DNA from: JAEUHZ01 sp964552795
GTDB lineage: Bacteria > Planctomycetota > UBA1135 > GCA-002686595
NCBI GenBank assembly: GCA_964552795.1
Contig: CAZKIO010000013.1
Coordinates: forward strand, 21,850-85,849
Length of the DNA: 64,000 nt
Reading direction: 5' to 3'
The position numbers were made by a program, and so were the translations under genes. Shown piece by piece: positions 33,355 through 41,825 of this stretch (the first letter of the stretch is position 1; every line of letters begins with the position of its first letter). Below the pieces are notes generated by a model, which had not been told where the DNA came from, made no database searches, and saw nothing but the letters and a program-made list of their open reading frames with translations.

Positions 33355-35730
33355 ATGCACAGCACGTCCACGCACGCGTTCACGGCGCTCGCCCTGGTCC
33401 CCATCCTGTTGCCCGTCGCGCGCGCGGGCGGCGGCCCCGAGACGGCGGTTCTGATCGTCGATCCGACGAACGCCGCGTCGCTGGAGGTCGCCAACCGCTA
33501 CGCCGCCGCGCGCGACCTGCCGGCCACGAACGTGATCCACATGGCGGCGAACGCGGGCAGCTACGCGGCGTTCAACGCGACGCTGCGCGCGGGGTTCCTG
33601 GGCGCGCTCGAGCAGCGCGCGATCGCCGACCACGTCGACTTCGTCGTCCTCTCGGCCGGCGTGGGCTTCCAGGTCGCGGCGAGCGGGATCGTCACCGACG
33701 GCTGCTCGCCGGTGAACCGCTTCGCCGTGACGACGCCGTTCACGCTGGCGCGCGCCTACGGATCCGTGCCGGCGGGCACGAGCTCGCAGCTTGCGAACGG
33801 GTACTTCGCCGCCAACGACAGCGCGCTGGCCTTCGACGCGGGGACGCCCTGGGCGTCGGGCGGACCGTCGGCCGGCGGCACGCGCTACCTGCTCGCGGGC
33901 CTGCTCGGCTACGAAGGCGCGAACGGGAACACGGTGCCCGAGATCCTGGCCATGATCGATCGCAGCGTCGCCGCGGACGGCGCGCGCCCCGCCGGCACGT
34001 TCTACTTCTGCCAGACGGGTGACTTCGCCCGCTCCAGTCCGCGCCACGGGTTCTACCCGGCGGCGACCGCATCCCTGACGGCGCTGGGGCTCCCCGCGCA
34101 ACACCTGATGGCGAACCTGCCCGCGCCGGGATCGACGGCCACGGGGATCATGACCGGGCTCGCCGATCCGGCGATCGACGCCACCGCGTTCACGCTGGCG
34201 CCGGGCAGCTTCTGCGATCACCTCACGAGCTACGCCGGCACGTTCGACGGCGGCGGACAGACGAAGATGTCGCGCTGGATCGCGAAGGGAGCGAGCGCGA
34301 CGGCGGGCACGGTCGAGGAGCCGTGCAACTACCCGGGGAAGTTCCCGCACGCGCGCCTGCACGTGTACGCGGCGCAGGGCCTGTCGCTGGGAGAGGCCTG
34401 GTTCCGCAGCGTGGGTTTCGCGCCGTTCCAGGTGCTGTTCCTCGGCGATCCCCTGTGCCGGCCGTTCGCGTACCTGCCGCAGCCGTCGCTCGCCGGCCTG
34501 CCGCCGGGCCCGGGGAGCGGGACGCTCGCGCTCACGCCGAGCGCCACGACCCCGCACCCCACGGCGGGGATCGCGCGCTTCGAGCTGCTCGTCGACGGCG
34601 TGTCGATCGGCAGCGTGGCGCCCGGGCACGGCTTCGCGCTGGACACGCGCGTGCTGGCGGACGGCTGGCACGATCTGCGCCTCTTGTGTTTCGACGACAG
34701 CGGTGCGCAGAGCATGGGTCGCTTCCGCGCGCCGCTCGTCACCGACAACCACGGACGTTCGGCGACGCTGTCGGTCGCGCCCGCGGCCGGCGATCTCTCG
34801 ACGCGCTTCGACTTCCAAGTCGCAGCGGCGGGCGCGCCGGTCCTGGAGCTGCGCCTCCTGCAGGCGGATCGTGTCGTCGCCGCGCGCGCGGGTGACGGCA
34901 CCCTCGCGGTGCACGGCCGCGTGCTGGGCGCCGACCGCTCGCGCCTGCAGCTCGAGGCCGAGTTCGCGGACGGCCGGCTGGCGCGCAGCGTGCCCGTCTG
35001 GATCGACGTGGCCGGCGCGGCCGGCGCGCCGTCCGGCGCGGCACCGGTCGCGTACTCCGCGCGACGCGCGGCTCGCGCCGATCACGCGATCATCGTCGAG
35101 TTGCCGGCGACGTTCGACGACACGCTGTCCTCGGCGACCTGGACGGTGGTGACGCCGCCCGCGCAGGGCACGATCCTGGGCGGATCGGGTCCCTACCGCA
35201 TCGTCCAGCCGCTGCCCGGCGCGGCCGGCGCGGACGCGCTGACCTTCCGCGTGACCACGCCCTCGGGGACCTCGGCCGACGCGACCGCGACGATCGTGTG
35301 GCGCGCACCGCCCGCCTGCCCGGCGCCCTTGAACTACTGCGTCGCGACGCCCAACTCGACCGGGCTGCCCGGGACGATGACCTGGAGCGGCAGCACGCGC
35401 GTGGGGCCGAACGACTTCTCGATCGGGGCCTACGGTCTGCCGCCCTCGACCTTCGGGGTCTTCTTCTACGGCGACAGCGCGATCCAGCAGCCGTTCGGCA
35501 ACGGTTTCCGCTGCATCGCCTCGCCCGTCGTGCGCCTGGGGGTCCAGACGGTCAGCGTGTTCGGCGACGCCGCGCGCGCGATCGACTTCGCCGCCGCGCC
35601 GTTCGCGTCGGGGCCGGGCGCACTGACGGTGGGCGCCGAGAAGCGCTTCCAGTTCTGGTACCGCAACCCCGCCGGCGGCGGCGCGGGCTTCAACCTGACC
35701 GACGGCCTGGCCGTGACCTTCTGTCCCTGA
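33355..35730 (+). CDS. Secreted TIGR03790 family protein with variant cysteine-bearing C-terminal domain
   Basis: The 791-residue product has a signal peptide (1-24, ending VARA). The N-terminal half matches the TIGR03790 family: AVLIVDPTNAASLEVANRYAA, NVIHM, a GATASAGT-like segment and EPCNYPGKFPHA, then GEAWFRSVGF and GDPLCRPF. The function of this family is unknown. Ig-like beta modules follow (about 380-650). The last 130 residues (from Cys662, NYCVATPNSTG) resemble the terminal domain of the other secreted proteins here (FGNGFRC, VVRLG, FQFWYRN, FNLTDG) but lack CPCGN. A long inverted repeat follows the stop. Confidence 0.82.
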   Translation: MHSTSTHAFTALALVPILLPVARAGGGPETAVLIVDPTNAASLEVANRYAAARDLPATNVIHMAANAGSYAAFNATLRAGFLGALEQRAIADHVDFVVLSAGVGFQVAASGIVTDGCSPVNRFAVTTPFTLARAYGSVPAGTSSQLANGYFAANDSALAFDAGTPWASGGPSAGGTRYLLAGLLGYEGANGNTVPEILAMIDRSVAADGARPAGTFYFCQTGDFARSSPRHGFYPAATASLTALGLPAQHLMANLPAPGSTATGIMTGLADPAIDATAFTLAPGSFCDHLTSYAGTFDGGGQTKMSRWIAKGASATAGTVEEPCNYPGKFPHARLHVYAAQGLSLGEAWFRSVGFAPFQVLFLGDPLCRPFAYLPQPSLAGLPPGPGSGTLALTPSATTPHPTAGIARFELLVDGVSIGSVAPGHGFALDTRVLADGWHDLRLLCFDDSGAQSMGRFRAPLVTDNHGRSATLSVAPAAGDLSTRFDFQVAAAGAPVLELRLLQADRVVAARAGDGTLAVHGRVLGADRSRLQLEAEFADGRLARSVPVWIDVAGAAGAPSGAAPVAYSARRAARADHAIIVELPATFDDTLSSATWTVVTPPAQGTILGGSGPYRIVQPLPGAAGADALTFRVTTPSGTSADATATIVWRAPPACPAPLNYCVATPNSTGLPGTMTWSGSTRVGPNDFSIGAYGLPPSTFGVFFYGDSAIQQPFGNGFRCIASPVVRLGVQTVSVFGDAARAIDFAAAPFASGPGALTVGAEKRFQFWYRNPAGGGAGFNLTDGLAVTFCP

Positions 35731-35749
35731 CGGCCGCGACTCAGGGCCT

Positions 35750-35899
35750 GTGAAGGAATCGGGGATGCCTGGCAGGGTCGCCCGGAGACGTCCCGGCAAG
35801 GCGCGACGACGACGCGGATTCGCCTGCAATCCTCGGGGGAGTCGCAAGGCAGCCGGGGCTTCTCCGGGTGAGCGTGGCGGGCGTCCCCGATTCCTTCAC
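35750..35899. repeat. Long imperfect inverted repeat between convergent genes
   Basis: Arms 35750-35797 and 35852-35899 are reverse complements at 40 of 48 positions without gaps. They include a perfect outer 16-base block (GTGAAGGAATCGGGGA) and a perfect inner 8-base block (CCCGGAGA). The 54-base centre is itself partly self-complementary. It lies between the TIGR03790 gene and the convergent small membrane-protein gene, ending seven bases before the latter's stop. It could be a terminator-like RNA hairpin or a small non-autonomous mobile element; no direct repeats are obvious at the ends. Confidence 0.75.
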
Positions 35900-35905
35900 G
35901 GGCTC

Positions 35906-36220
35906 TCAGCGGCCTGCCAGCCAGAGCGCCTCGCGCGTGCGCGCGCGCTCGACCGCCAGCCACGAGGAGAAGATCGCGAAGCCGATCCACGTCAGCGGCC
36001 ACGTCACGAAGCCGATCAGGACGAAGCACAGGAGGAAGTTGACCAGCGACGCGATCCAGTAGCCGATCAGGATGGCGATCCCGGCGCCCAGGTTGCCGAC
36101 GTAGAGGTTCCCGATCCCGAAGGTCTGCAGGAACATCCCGGGCACGAGCTCGAGGATCAGCGCGACACCGGGGTCCTTGGGGGGCAGCACGCGCGCGGGC
36201 TGGAGGGTGGCGTCGGTCAT
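35906..36220 (-). CDS. Small TM2-like membrane protein
   Basis: This 104-residue protein has a short soluble start (MTDATLQPARVLPPKDPG) and about three hydrophobic segments. FGIGNLYVGNLGAGIAILIG resembles the TM2 domain, and WPLTWIGFAIFSSWLAVERA ends the core. The function is unknown. The start at 36220 is 44 bases downstream of the mnmG stop, so it may be cotranscribed with mnmG. The stop lies at the edge of the long inverted repeat. Confidence 0.7.
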   Translation of the reverse strand: MTDATLQPARVLPPKDPGVALILELVPGMFLQTFGIGNLYVGNLGAGIAILIGYWIASLVNFLLCFVLIGFVTWPLTWIGFAIFSSWLAVERARTREALWLAGR

Positions 36221-36264
36221 GGCGAGCGCCGTACGCGCCCGCCGGCCGGATCTTCTGCCCGCCC

Positions 36265-38163
36265 TCAGGAATTCGGCGGCGCCGCGGCCCCGGCGCGCCC
36301 CGCGGCGCGGTCGCGGCGGCGACGCTCGACGTGGATCGCGACCAGGGCCACGTCCGGGGGGCGGACGCCGCTGATCCGGCCCGCCGCGCCCAGGGTGCGG
36401 GGGCGCAGGCGCGAGAGCTTGTCGCGCGCCTCGTTCGCCAGCCCCGCGATGCCCGCGTAGTCCAGGTCCGCCGGGATCTCGACCGCGTCCTGCTCGCGCA
36501 TCCGCGCGACGTTGACGGCGGCGCGCTCGACGTAGCCGGCGTACTTGATCTCGACCACGAGCGACTCGGCGATCTCGCGGTCGAGGTCCAGCGCGCGGAC
36601 CTCGGCGTGGCGCTCGAGCAGCTCGCTCCAGCCGATCTCGGGCCGCAGCAGCCACTCCGCCAGCGTGCGGCCCGCGTGACGCGTGCGCTGCAGCACGAGA
36701 CGCGCCGCGCCGCGCAGCGCCTCGCGGCGCTCCAGCAGCGCGACGGCCTCGGGGCCGACCAGACCGGCGGCCCGGGCGCGCCGCGTCAGGCGCTCCTCGG
36801 CATTGTCGCAGCGCAGGAGCAGCCGGTGCTCCGCGCGGCTGGTGAACATGCGGTACGGCTCGTTGGGGTTCGACACCACCAGGTCGTCGACCATCACGCC
36901 GATGTAGGCCTCGTCGCGGCCCAGCACGAACGGCTCGCGGTCCAGCACCCACAACGCGGCATTGGCGCCCGCGACGAGGCCCTGCCCCGCGGCCTCCTCG
37001 TAGCCCGACGTGCCGTTGATCTGCCCCGCCAGGTACAACCCGGGCACGGCGCGCACCGCCAGCGTGTCGGCGAGCTGGCTGGGCTGCACGAAGTCGTACT
37101 CGACCGCGTAGCCGTGCCGGAGGAAGCGCGCGTTCTCGAGCCCCTCGATGGTGCGCAGCATGGCCTCCTGCGCGTCGGCGGGCAGCGACGTCGAGACGCC
37201 GTTCACGTACACCACGTCCGTAGACAGGCTCTCGGGCTCCAGGAAGACGAGGTGACGCTCCTTGTCGGCGAAGCGCATCACCTTGTCCTCGACGGACGGG
37301 CAGTAGCGCGGACCGACGCCCTGGATCCGGCCCGCGTACATCGGCGAGCGGTGGATGTTGTCGCGGATCACCGCGTGCGTGCGCGCGTTCGTGTGCGTCA
37401 GGTGGCACTCGATCTGCGGCAGCGCCGGGAACGCGGCGCGGTCGGTCCAGGCCGAGAACGGCGTGGGCCGCGCGTCGCCGGCTTGCGTTTCCAGTCGCTC
37501 CCAGGCGATCGAATCGCGCGCCAGGCGCGGCGGCGTCCCCGTCTTCAGTCGGCCCAGGACGAGGCCCAGCCGCGCGAGGTCCTCGGACAGGCCCGCGCTC
37601 GTTCCCTCGCCGACGCGCCCGCCCTGCGCCTGCGCCTCGCCGGTGTGCATCACCGCGCGCAGGAACGTGCCGGTCGTCACGACCACCGCGGGCGCGCGGA
37701 TCTCGCGACCGTCCGCGCAGAGCAGGCCGCGCACCGCGCCCGCCTCCACGAGGAGCCCGCTGCCGGCGGCTTCGATCAGATCGACCCCGGGCGCGGCGCG
37801 CACGTCGGCGGTCACGCGCTCGCGGTACAGGTGGCGGTCGCTCTGGCAGCGCGGGCTGCGCACGGCGTGCCCCTTGCCCGTGTTCAGCAAGCGGAACTGG
37901 ATCCCCGTCGCGTCGGCCGCGCGGCCCATCGCGCCGCCCAGGGCGTCGATCTCGCGCACGATCTGGCCCTTGCCGACGCCGCCGATCGCCGGGTTGCAGC
38001 TCATCTCGCCGATCCGGTCCAGGCGCAGCGACACCAGCGCGACCCGGGCGCCGATCCGCGCGGCGGCCAGCGCGGCCTCGACGCCGGCGTGCCCGCCGCC
38101 CACGACGAGGACGTCGTACGCGGCGGCGCGGCGCGCAGGTGCGGGGTGCGGGTGCGAAGGCAT
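36265..38163 (-). CDS. mnmG: tRNA uridine-5-carboxymethylaminomethyl modification enzyme
   Basis: The 632-residue product uses FAD and methylenetetrahydrofolate, with MnmE, to modify C5 of tRNA wobble U34. The N-terminal FAD motif is VVGGGHAGVEAALAAAR. Family motifs are SCNPAIGGVGKG, RCQSDRHLY, VVTTGTFL, the PRYCPSVEDK region, and GQINGTSGYEEAAGQG. The C-terminal helical domain binding MnmE is present (AGYVERAAVNVARM). The start at 38163 precedes the FAD motif by 18 residues; the upstream frame is Ser/Arg-rich noise. mnmE is not in the window. Confidence 0.96.
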   Translation of the reverse strand: MPSHPHPAPARRAAAYDVLVVGGGHAGVEAALAAARIGARVALVSLRLDRIGEMSCNPAIGGVGKGQIVREIDALGGAMGRAADATGIQFRLLNTGKGHAVRSPRCQSDRHLYRERVTADVRAAPGVDLIEAAGSGLLVEAGAVRGLLCADGREIRAPAVVVTTGTFLRAVMHTGEAQAQGGRVGEGTSAGLSEDLARLGLVLGRLKTGTPPRLARDSIAWERLETQAGDARPTPFSAWTDRAAFPALPQIECHLTHTNARTHAVIRDNIHRSPMYAGRIQGVGPRYCPSVEDKVMRFADKERHLVFLEPESLSTDVVYVNGVSTSLPADAQEAMLRTIEGLENARFLRHGYAVEYDFVQPSQLADTLAVRAVPGLYLAGQINGTSGYEEAAGQGLVAGANAALWVLDREPFVLGRDEAYIGVMVDDLVVSNPNEPYRMFTSRAEHRLLLRCDNAEERLTRRARAAGLVGPEAVALLERREALRGAARLVLQRTRHAGRTLAEWLLRPEIGWSELLERHAEVRALDLDREIAESLVVEIKYAGYVERAAVNVARMREQDAVEIPADLDYAGIAGLANEARDKLSRLRPRTLGAAGRISGVRPPDVALVAIHVERRRRDRAAGRAGAAAPPNS

Positions 38164-38560
38164 TTCCGGTGGTCGAGCGGCGGGCTCGGGCCGCTCATGG
38201 AATCCGATTCGCGCGGTTCCCGCCAGCGCGCGGCGGCCCGGCGCCCTTCCGGCCCGGAACAGCGAGCTCGCCTCGCTTCGCGCCGACCCGCGGACCGATA
38301 GCACAGGCCCGTGCGATCCTGGGTCACCCGCCACCGACTGCGTCTGCGCGCCCTGTACTCGGAGCGGACGATGCCCGACCAGGCGCACCGCCCGCGCCGG
38401 CTGCTGGGCCCCGACCGCGACGGCCTGCTGCCCGGCCACGCCGGCCGCCGCGGGCGACACTACGTGATCCGGCCGCCCGCGCGCGCCGCCTGACGCCGGC
38501 CCGCGCGGCGCGGGAAGCCGCGCATCACGCCGCGGACCGGGCCTTGTTAGCATCCCCGGA
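38164..38560. other. 397-base gap, possible small ORF
   Basis: No convincing gene lies between the divergent mnmG and HEAT genes. An ATG at 38371, preceded by GGAG at six bases, opens a 40-residue basic frame to 38493. The product is Arg/Pro-rich with no recognisable domain, and such frames arise by chance at this GC content. The gap must also hold the promoters of both flanking genes; I see no clear sigma-70 elements. Confidence 0.3.
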
Positions 38561-39868
38561 ATGCCGCGCCGCGTGCTCCTCTTGCTCTCCACGTGCCTCC
38601 TCTCGGGCGTCCTCGCCCCCGCGGGCGCGGCGCAGGAGCGCGAATCGCTGCAGGCGCTGCTGCAGCGCCTGCGCCAGCAGCGCGACGTCATGCTCTCGTC
38701 GCTGCAGGGGTCGGTCGACACGGCCATCCAGGCGCTCGAGGCCCAGGCCGTCGTGCGCGACCTCGCCGGCATGGAGGCTTCGCGCGCGAAGCTGGTGCAA
38801 CTGGGCCCGGAGATCGCGCCGCTGCTCGTCGAGAAGATCGACCCGGGGACCTCCCCCACCGATCCCGAGCGCCTGCGCGCGCAGTACGTGGCGCTGGCGC
38901 TGGCCGACCTGCGCGCGCGCTCGATCCTGACGCGCGTCCTGGAGATCGTGCAGGCCGGTTCGACCGAAGGACGCCAGAACGCCATCCGCGTGCTGGGCGC
39001 GTCGGCCGATGCCGAGCGCGCCGCGCCCGCGCTGGTCGGGATCGTGCGCGGGAACTTCCCGGAGCTGCGCGGCCCGGCGCTGGTCGCGCTGGCGCGGCTG
39101 GGCGGGCCGCTGGCCGAGAGCGCGCTGAAGGAGGCGCTCGGCGATGCGCGCCCCGAGGTCGTGCGCAACGCGCTGGAGGCGCTGGCCGCCGGCCGCAACG
39201 CCGCGCTCGCGGGCGGCGTGCTGCGCATCACGGCCTCGCCGGGCGACGCGTTCCGCATCCTCGACGCGCTGCTGGCCTACTACCGCGCGGTCCCCGAAGC
39301 CGTCGACGCCGCGCACGCGTCGGCGCTGGTGCGGCTGGCGACCGACCCATCCGCGCCCGCCGCCGACCGGCTGCGCGTGCTCGAGATCCTGCCGCGCTTC
39401 GCCGACAAGTTCGACGTCGAGGTGCGCAAGAGCCTCAAGTCGCTGACCGAGTCGCCCGCGCGCGAGATCCGCGAGGGAGCGCTGGTCGTGATGATCCTGG
39501 CCGGCGACAAGAACGCGCGCCGCGACCTCCTGGCGCCCTACGACGAGCGCATCGACCGCAACAAGGACTTCGCGGCCGCGTGGGAGGACCGCGGCAGCGT
39601 GCTCTACAGGATCGGCGACTACCGCGACGCGTTGAACGACTACAAGCAGGCGCTCAAGCTGTCGGAGAACGACCTGCGCATGCGCCAGGACACGCTCTAC
39701 GTCGGCGTCGCGCGTTGCTACGCACGGATGGGCAAGCTCAAGGACGCCGGCCAGACCCTGGAACGCGCGCCGCTGACCCGCAAGCAGCTCGTCGAGCTCA
39801 AGACCGACCCGGCCTTCGACAAGCTGATCGAGGACCGCAAGTACCGCGAGCTGTTCGAGGAGAAGTGA
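38561..39868 (+). CDS. Exported HEAT/TPR protein
   Basis: The 435-residue product has a signal peptide (1-24, ending PAGAAQ). A helical region with about six HEAT-like repeats (ALVGIVRGNFPELRGPALVALARL, ALKEALGDARPEVVRNALEALA) runs to about residue 330. A C-terminal TPR unit follows (AAWEDRGSVLYRIGDYRDALNDYKQALKL, written here without spacing; about 338-370) with a second partial one. A periplasmic scaffold is inferred. Its TGA overlaps the GTG of the deacetylase gene (GTGA), so the two are probably coupled. Confidence 0.72.
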   Translation: MPRRVLLLLSTCLLSGVLAPAGAAQERESLQALLQRLRQQRDVMLSSLQGSVDTAIQALEAQAVVRDLAGMEASRAKLVQLGPEIAPLLVEKIDPGTSPTDPERLRAQYVALALADLRARSILTRVLEIVQAGSTEGRQNAIRVLGASADAERAAPALVGIVRGNFPELRGPALVALARLGGPLAESALKEALGDARPEVVRNALEALAAGRNAALAGGVLRITASPGDAFRILDALLAYYRAVPEAVDAAHASALVRLATDPSAPAADRLRVLEILPRFADKFDVEVRKSLKSLTESPAREIREGALVVMILAGDKNARRDLLAPYDERIDRNKDFAAAWEDRGSVLYRIGDYRDALNDYKQALKLSENDLRMRQDTLYVGVARCYARMGKLKDAGQTLERAPLTRKQLVELKTDPAFDKLIEDRKYRELFEEK

Positions 39869-40818
39869 GCCCGCGTCCGCCCACGGGCCTGGTCTCGCAC
39901 GCGGCGTGCGAGCTGCACGACACCGGCCCGGGACACCCCGAACGGCCGGCGCGCCTGCGCGCCGTGATGGAGCGCCTCGACGGGTGCGGCCTGCGCGGCG
40001 AGCTGTCCTTCGAGGAGGCCCGGCCGGCCGCGCTCGCCGCCCTGGAACTGGCGCACGACGCCGCGCACGTCCGCGCCGTCGAGCGGCGCATCGCCGGCGG
40101 CGCGCGCCTGCTCGACCAGGGCGACACGCGCGTGTCGGCCGGATCGTGGCGCGCGGCCGTGCTCGCCGCGGGCGGCGCGATCCAGGCCGTCGACCGCGTG
40201 ATGGCCGGCGCGTGGACCAACGCCTTCGTCGCGCTGCGGCCGCCGGGGCACCACGCCGAGCGCGCCGACGCCATGGGGTTCTGCGTGTTCAACAGCGTGG
40301 CCGTGGCGGCCGCGCACCTGCTGGCCGCCCACGATCTGGAGCGCGTGGCGATCGTCGACTTCGACGTGCACCACGGCAACGGAACGCAGCACATCTTCGA
40401 GGCCGATCCGCGCGTGTTCTTCGCCAGCCTGCACCAGTGGCCGCTGTACCCGGGCACGGGCGCCGCGCACGAACGCGGCGTCGGCGCGGGCGAGGGCGCC
40501 ACGCTCAATTGCCCAGAGCCGCCGGGCGCCGGCGACCGCGAGTGGCTGGAGGACTTCGAGGGGGCCGTGCTGCCGGCGCTGGAGGCGTTCCGTCCCCAGT
40601 TCGTGCTGGTTTCGGCGGGTTTCGACGGGCACCGCGCCGACCCGCTGGCGCAGACCGAGCTCTCGACCGAGGCGTACCGGCGCATGACGGCCGGGATCGT
40701 GCAGTTCGCCCGCGCGCGGTGCGCCGGCCGGGTGGTCGCGCTGCTCGAGGGCGGCTACGACCTCGGGGCTCTGGCCGACTGCGCCGAGGCGCACGTGGCC
40801 GAGCTGGCGCGCGCCTGA
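39865..40818 (+). CDS. Histone deacetylase family (AcuC/Hdac-like) Zn hydrolase
   Basis: The 317-residue product has the arginase/deacetylase fold. Its N-terminal motif is HPERPARL. The catalytic His pair is in RPPGHHAE. Zinc ligands are Asp and His in DFDVHHGNGTQ and the Asp in SAGFDGHRADPL. LLEGGYDL is near the end. Bacterial members deacetylate proteins, acetylpolyamines or small amides; the substrate here is unknown. The GTG start overlaps the previous stop and has GAGGAG upstream. Its last 64 bases overlap the 3' end of the convergent methyltransferase gene. Confidence 0.92.
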   Translation: MSPRPPTGLVSHAACELHDTGPGHPERPARLRAVMERLDGCGLRGELSFEEARPAALAALELAHDAAHVRAVERRIAGGARLLDQGDTRVSAGSWRAAVLAAGGAIQAVDRVMAGAWTNAFVALRPPGHHAERADAMGFCVFNSVAVAAAHLLAAHDLERVAIVDFDVHHGNGTQHIFEADPRVFFASLHQWPLYPGTGAAHERGVGAGEGATLNCPEPPGAGDREWLEDFEGAVLPALEAFRPQFVLVSAGFDGHRADPLAQTELSTEAYRRMTAGIVQFARARCAGRVVALLEGGYDLGALADCAEAHVAELARA

Positions 40819-41648
40819 GCGCCAGAGGACGGCCGGCGCGCGCGCGCGTCGACGACCAGCGGCGAGAAGAACAGCGCCGCCGGATCGGCGCTGCGTTCCG
40901 TCCACTCGCGCCGGAACCGCTCGAGCTCCTGCGTCGAGAGCAGGCCCTTCTCGTGCATGACGCCGGCGAAGTGCGGGAAGAAGAGGTCCGCCCAGCGCCA
41001 CGCGGCCGAACCCGGGCCGCCGCAGATCGCCTGCGGCCGGACTTCGAGCACCTCCAGGCCCGCGACGGCGAACAGCTCCAGCGCGCGGCCCATCACGAAG
41101 GTGTCGCCGCCCATCCCCGCGTACAGGGCGCGCGTGGCGCGCACGACGGCGTGGAACCCCTGGCTCGGCGGGAACAGCGAGATGCCCTCGTGGTTGTAGT
41201 CCTGGATCACCAGTTGCCCTCCCGGCCGCAGCCAGCGCGCGGCCGCGCGCGCGACCGCCGCGGGGTCGGGCAGGAAGCTGAACACCCAGCGCGCGAACAC
41301 GAGGTCGAACGCATCCGGCTCGAACGCCGCGTCCTGGATCCGCGCGGTGACGATGCGCAGGTTCTGCGCGCCGCGCGCGGCACGCGCGCGCTCCAGGACG
41401 TCGCTCCACCGCGGCGACTCGTCGAGCGCGACGACGGCGCCCTCCGGCCCGACCGCGTCGAGGATGTCGAGCGTGACCAGGCCCGGCCCGGCTCCCAGGT
41501 CGAGGACGCGCAGGCCCGGACGCAGGCCGGCGCGGCCCAGGCACGCGCGCGTGGAAGGCCCCCAGACCGCGTGCTGGAACCGCAGGCGCTCCAGCTCCGC
41601 GTCGGTCGTGCCCAGGGGGTACGCGTCGGAGCTCATCCGGGCGAGCAT
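40755..41648 (-). CDS. Class I SAM-dependent methyltransferase
   Basis: The 297-residue product has motif I VLDLGAGPGLVTLDIL, an acidic residue at VVALDES, motif IV FDLVFARWVFSFLPDP, and LRPGGQLVIQDYN. These mark a Rossmann-fold SAM methyltransferase of the small-molecule type; the substrate is unknown. The last 35 residues are Ala/Ser/Arg-rich and coded within the overlap with the deacetylase gene, so they may be a nonconserved extension. The ATG at 41636 (MSSDAYPLG) is an alternative start. Neither start has a clear ribosome binding site. Confidence 0.8.
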   Translation of the reverse strand: MLARMSSDAYPLGTTDAELERLRFQHAVWGPSTRACLGRAGLRPGLRVLDLGAGPGLVTLDILDAVGPEGAVVALDESPRWSDVLERARAARGAQNLRIVTARIQDAAFEPDAFDLVFARWVFSFLPDPAAVARAAARWLRPGGQLVIQDYNHEGISLFPPSQGFHAVVRATRALYAGMGGDTFVMGRALELFAVAGLEVLEVRPQAICGGPGSAAWRWADLFFPHFAGVMHEKGLLSTQELERFRREWTERSADPAALFFSPLVVDARARRPSSGAQARASSATCASAQSARAPRS

Positions 41649-41732
41649 GCCAGCGCGCTCGCCGCGTGGCGAGGGCCGGCGGGACGCGCCGGCGACGCGC
41701 GGGACCGCCGCGTGCCGGATCCGGAGGAATCC

Positions 41733-41759
41733 GGGGAACTTCCCCGCACCGGCGGGGAA
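41733..41759. promoter_or_regulatory. Overlapping palindromes upstream of the metal-uptake operon
   Basis: GGGGAACTTCCCC (41733-41745) is a palindrome around a single central base. It overlaps a second dyad, TTCCCCGC / GCGGGGAA (41740-41747 and 41752-41759), with a four-base spacer. They lie 67 bases before the porin start in the only noncoding DNA upstream of the operon. An operator for a metal regulator such as a Zur-like protein is a reasonable inference. GGAACTT also resembles the -35 element of some ECF sigma promoters, but I see no matching -10. Confidence 0.4.
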
Positions 41760-41825
41760 CGCACCCTCGGAGGCTCACCGCACGGCGCCCCTGCGGCGCG
41801 CGGCCGGCGACGCATTCCCCTGAGC

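Noticed and set aside
38371..38493. 40-codon basic ORF with a GGAG upstream
   Set aside because: No recognisable domain and a Pro/Arg-rich composition; kept only as a note in the gap entry.
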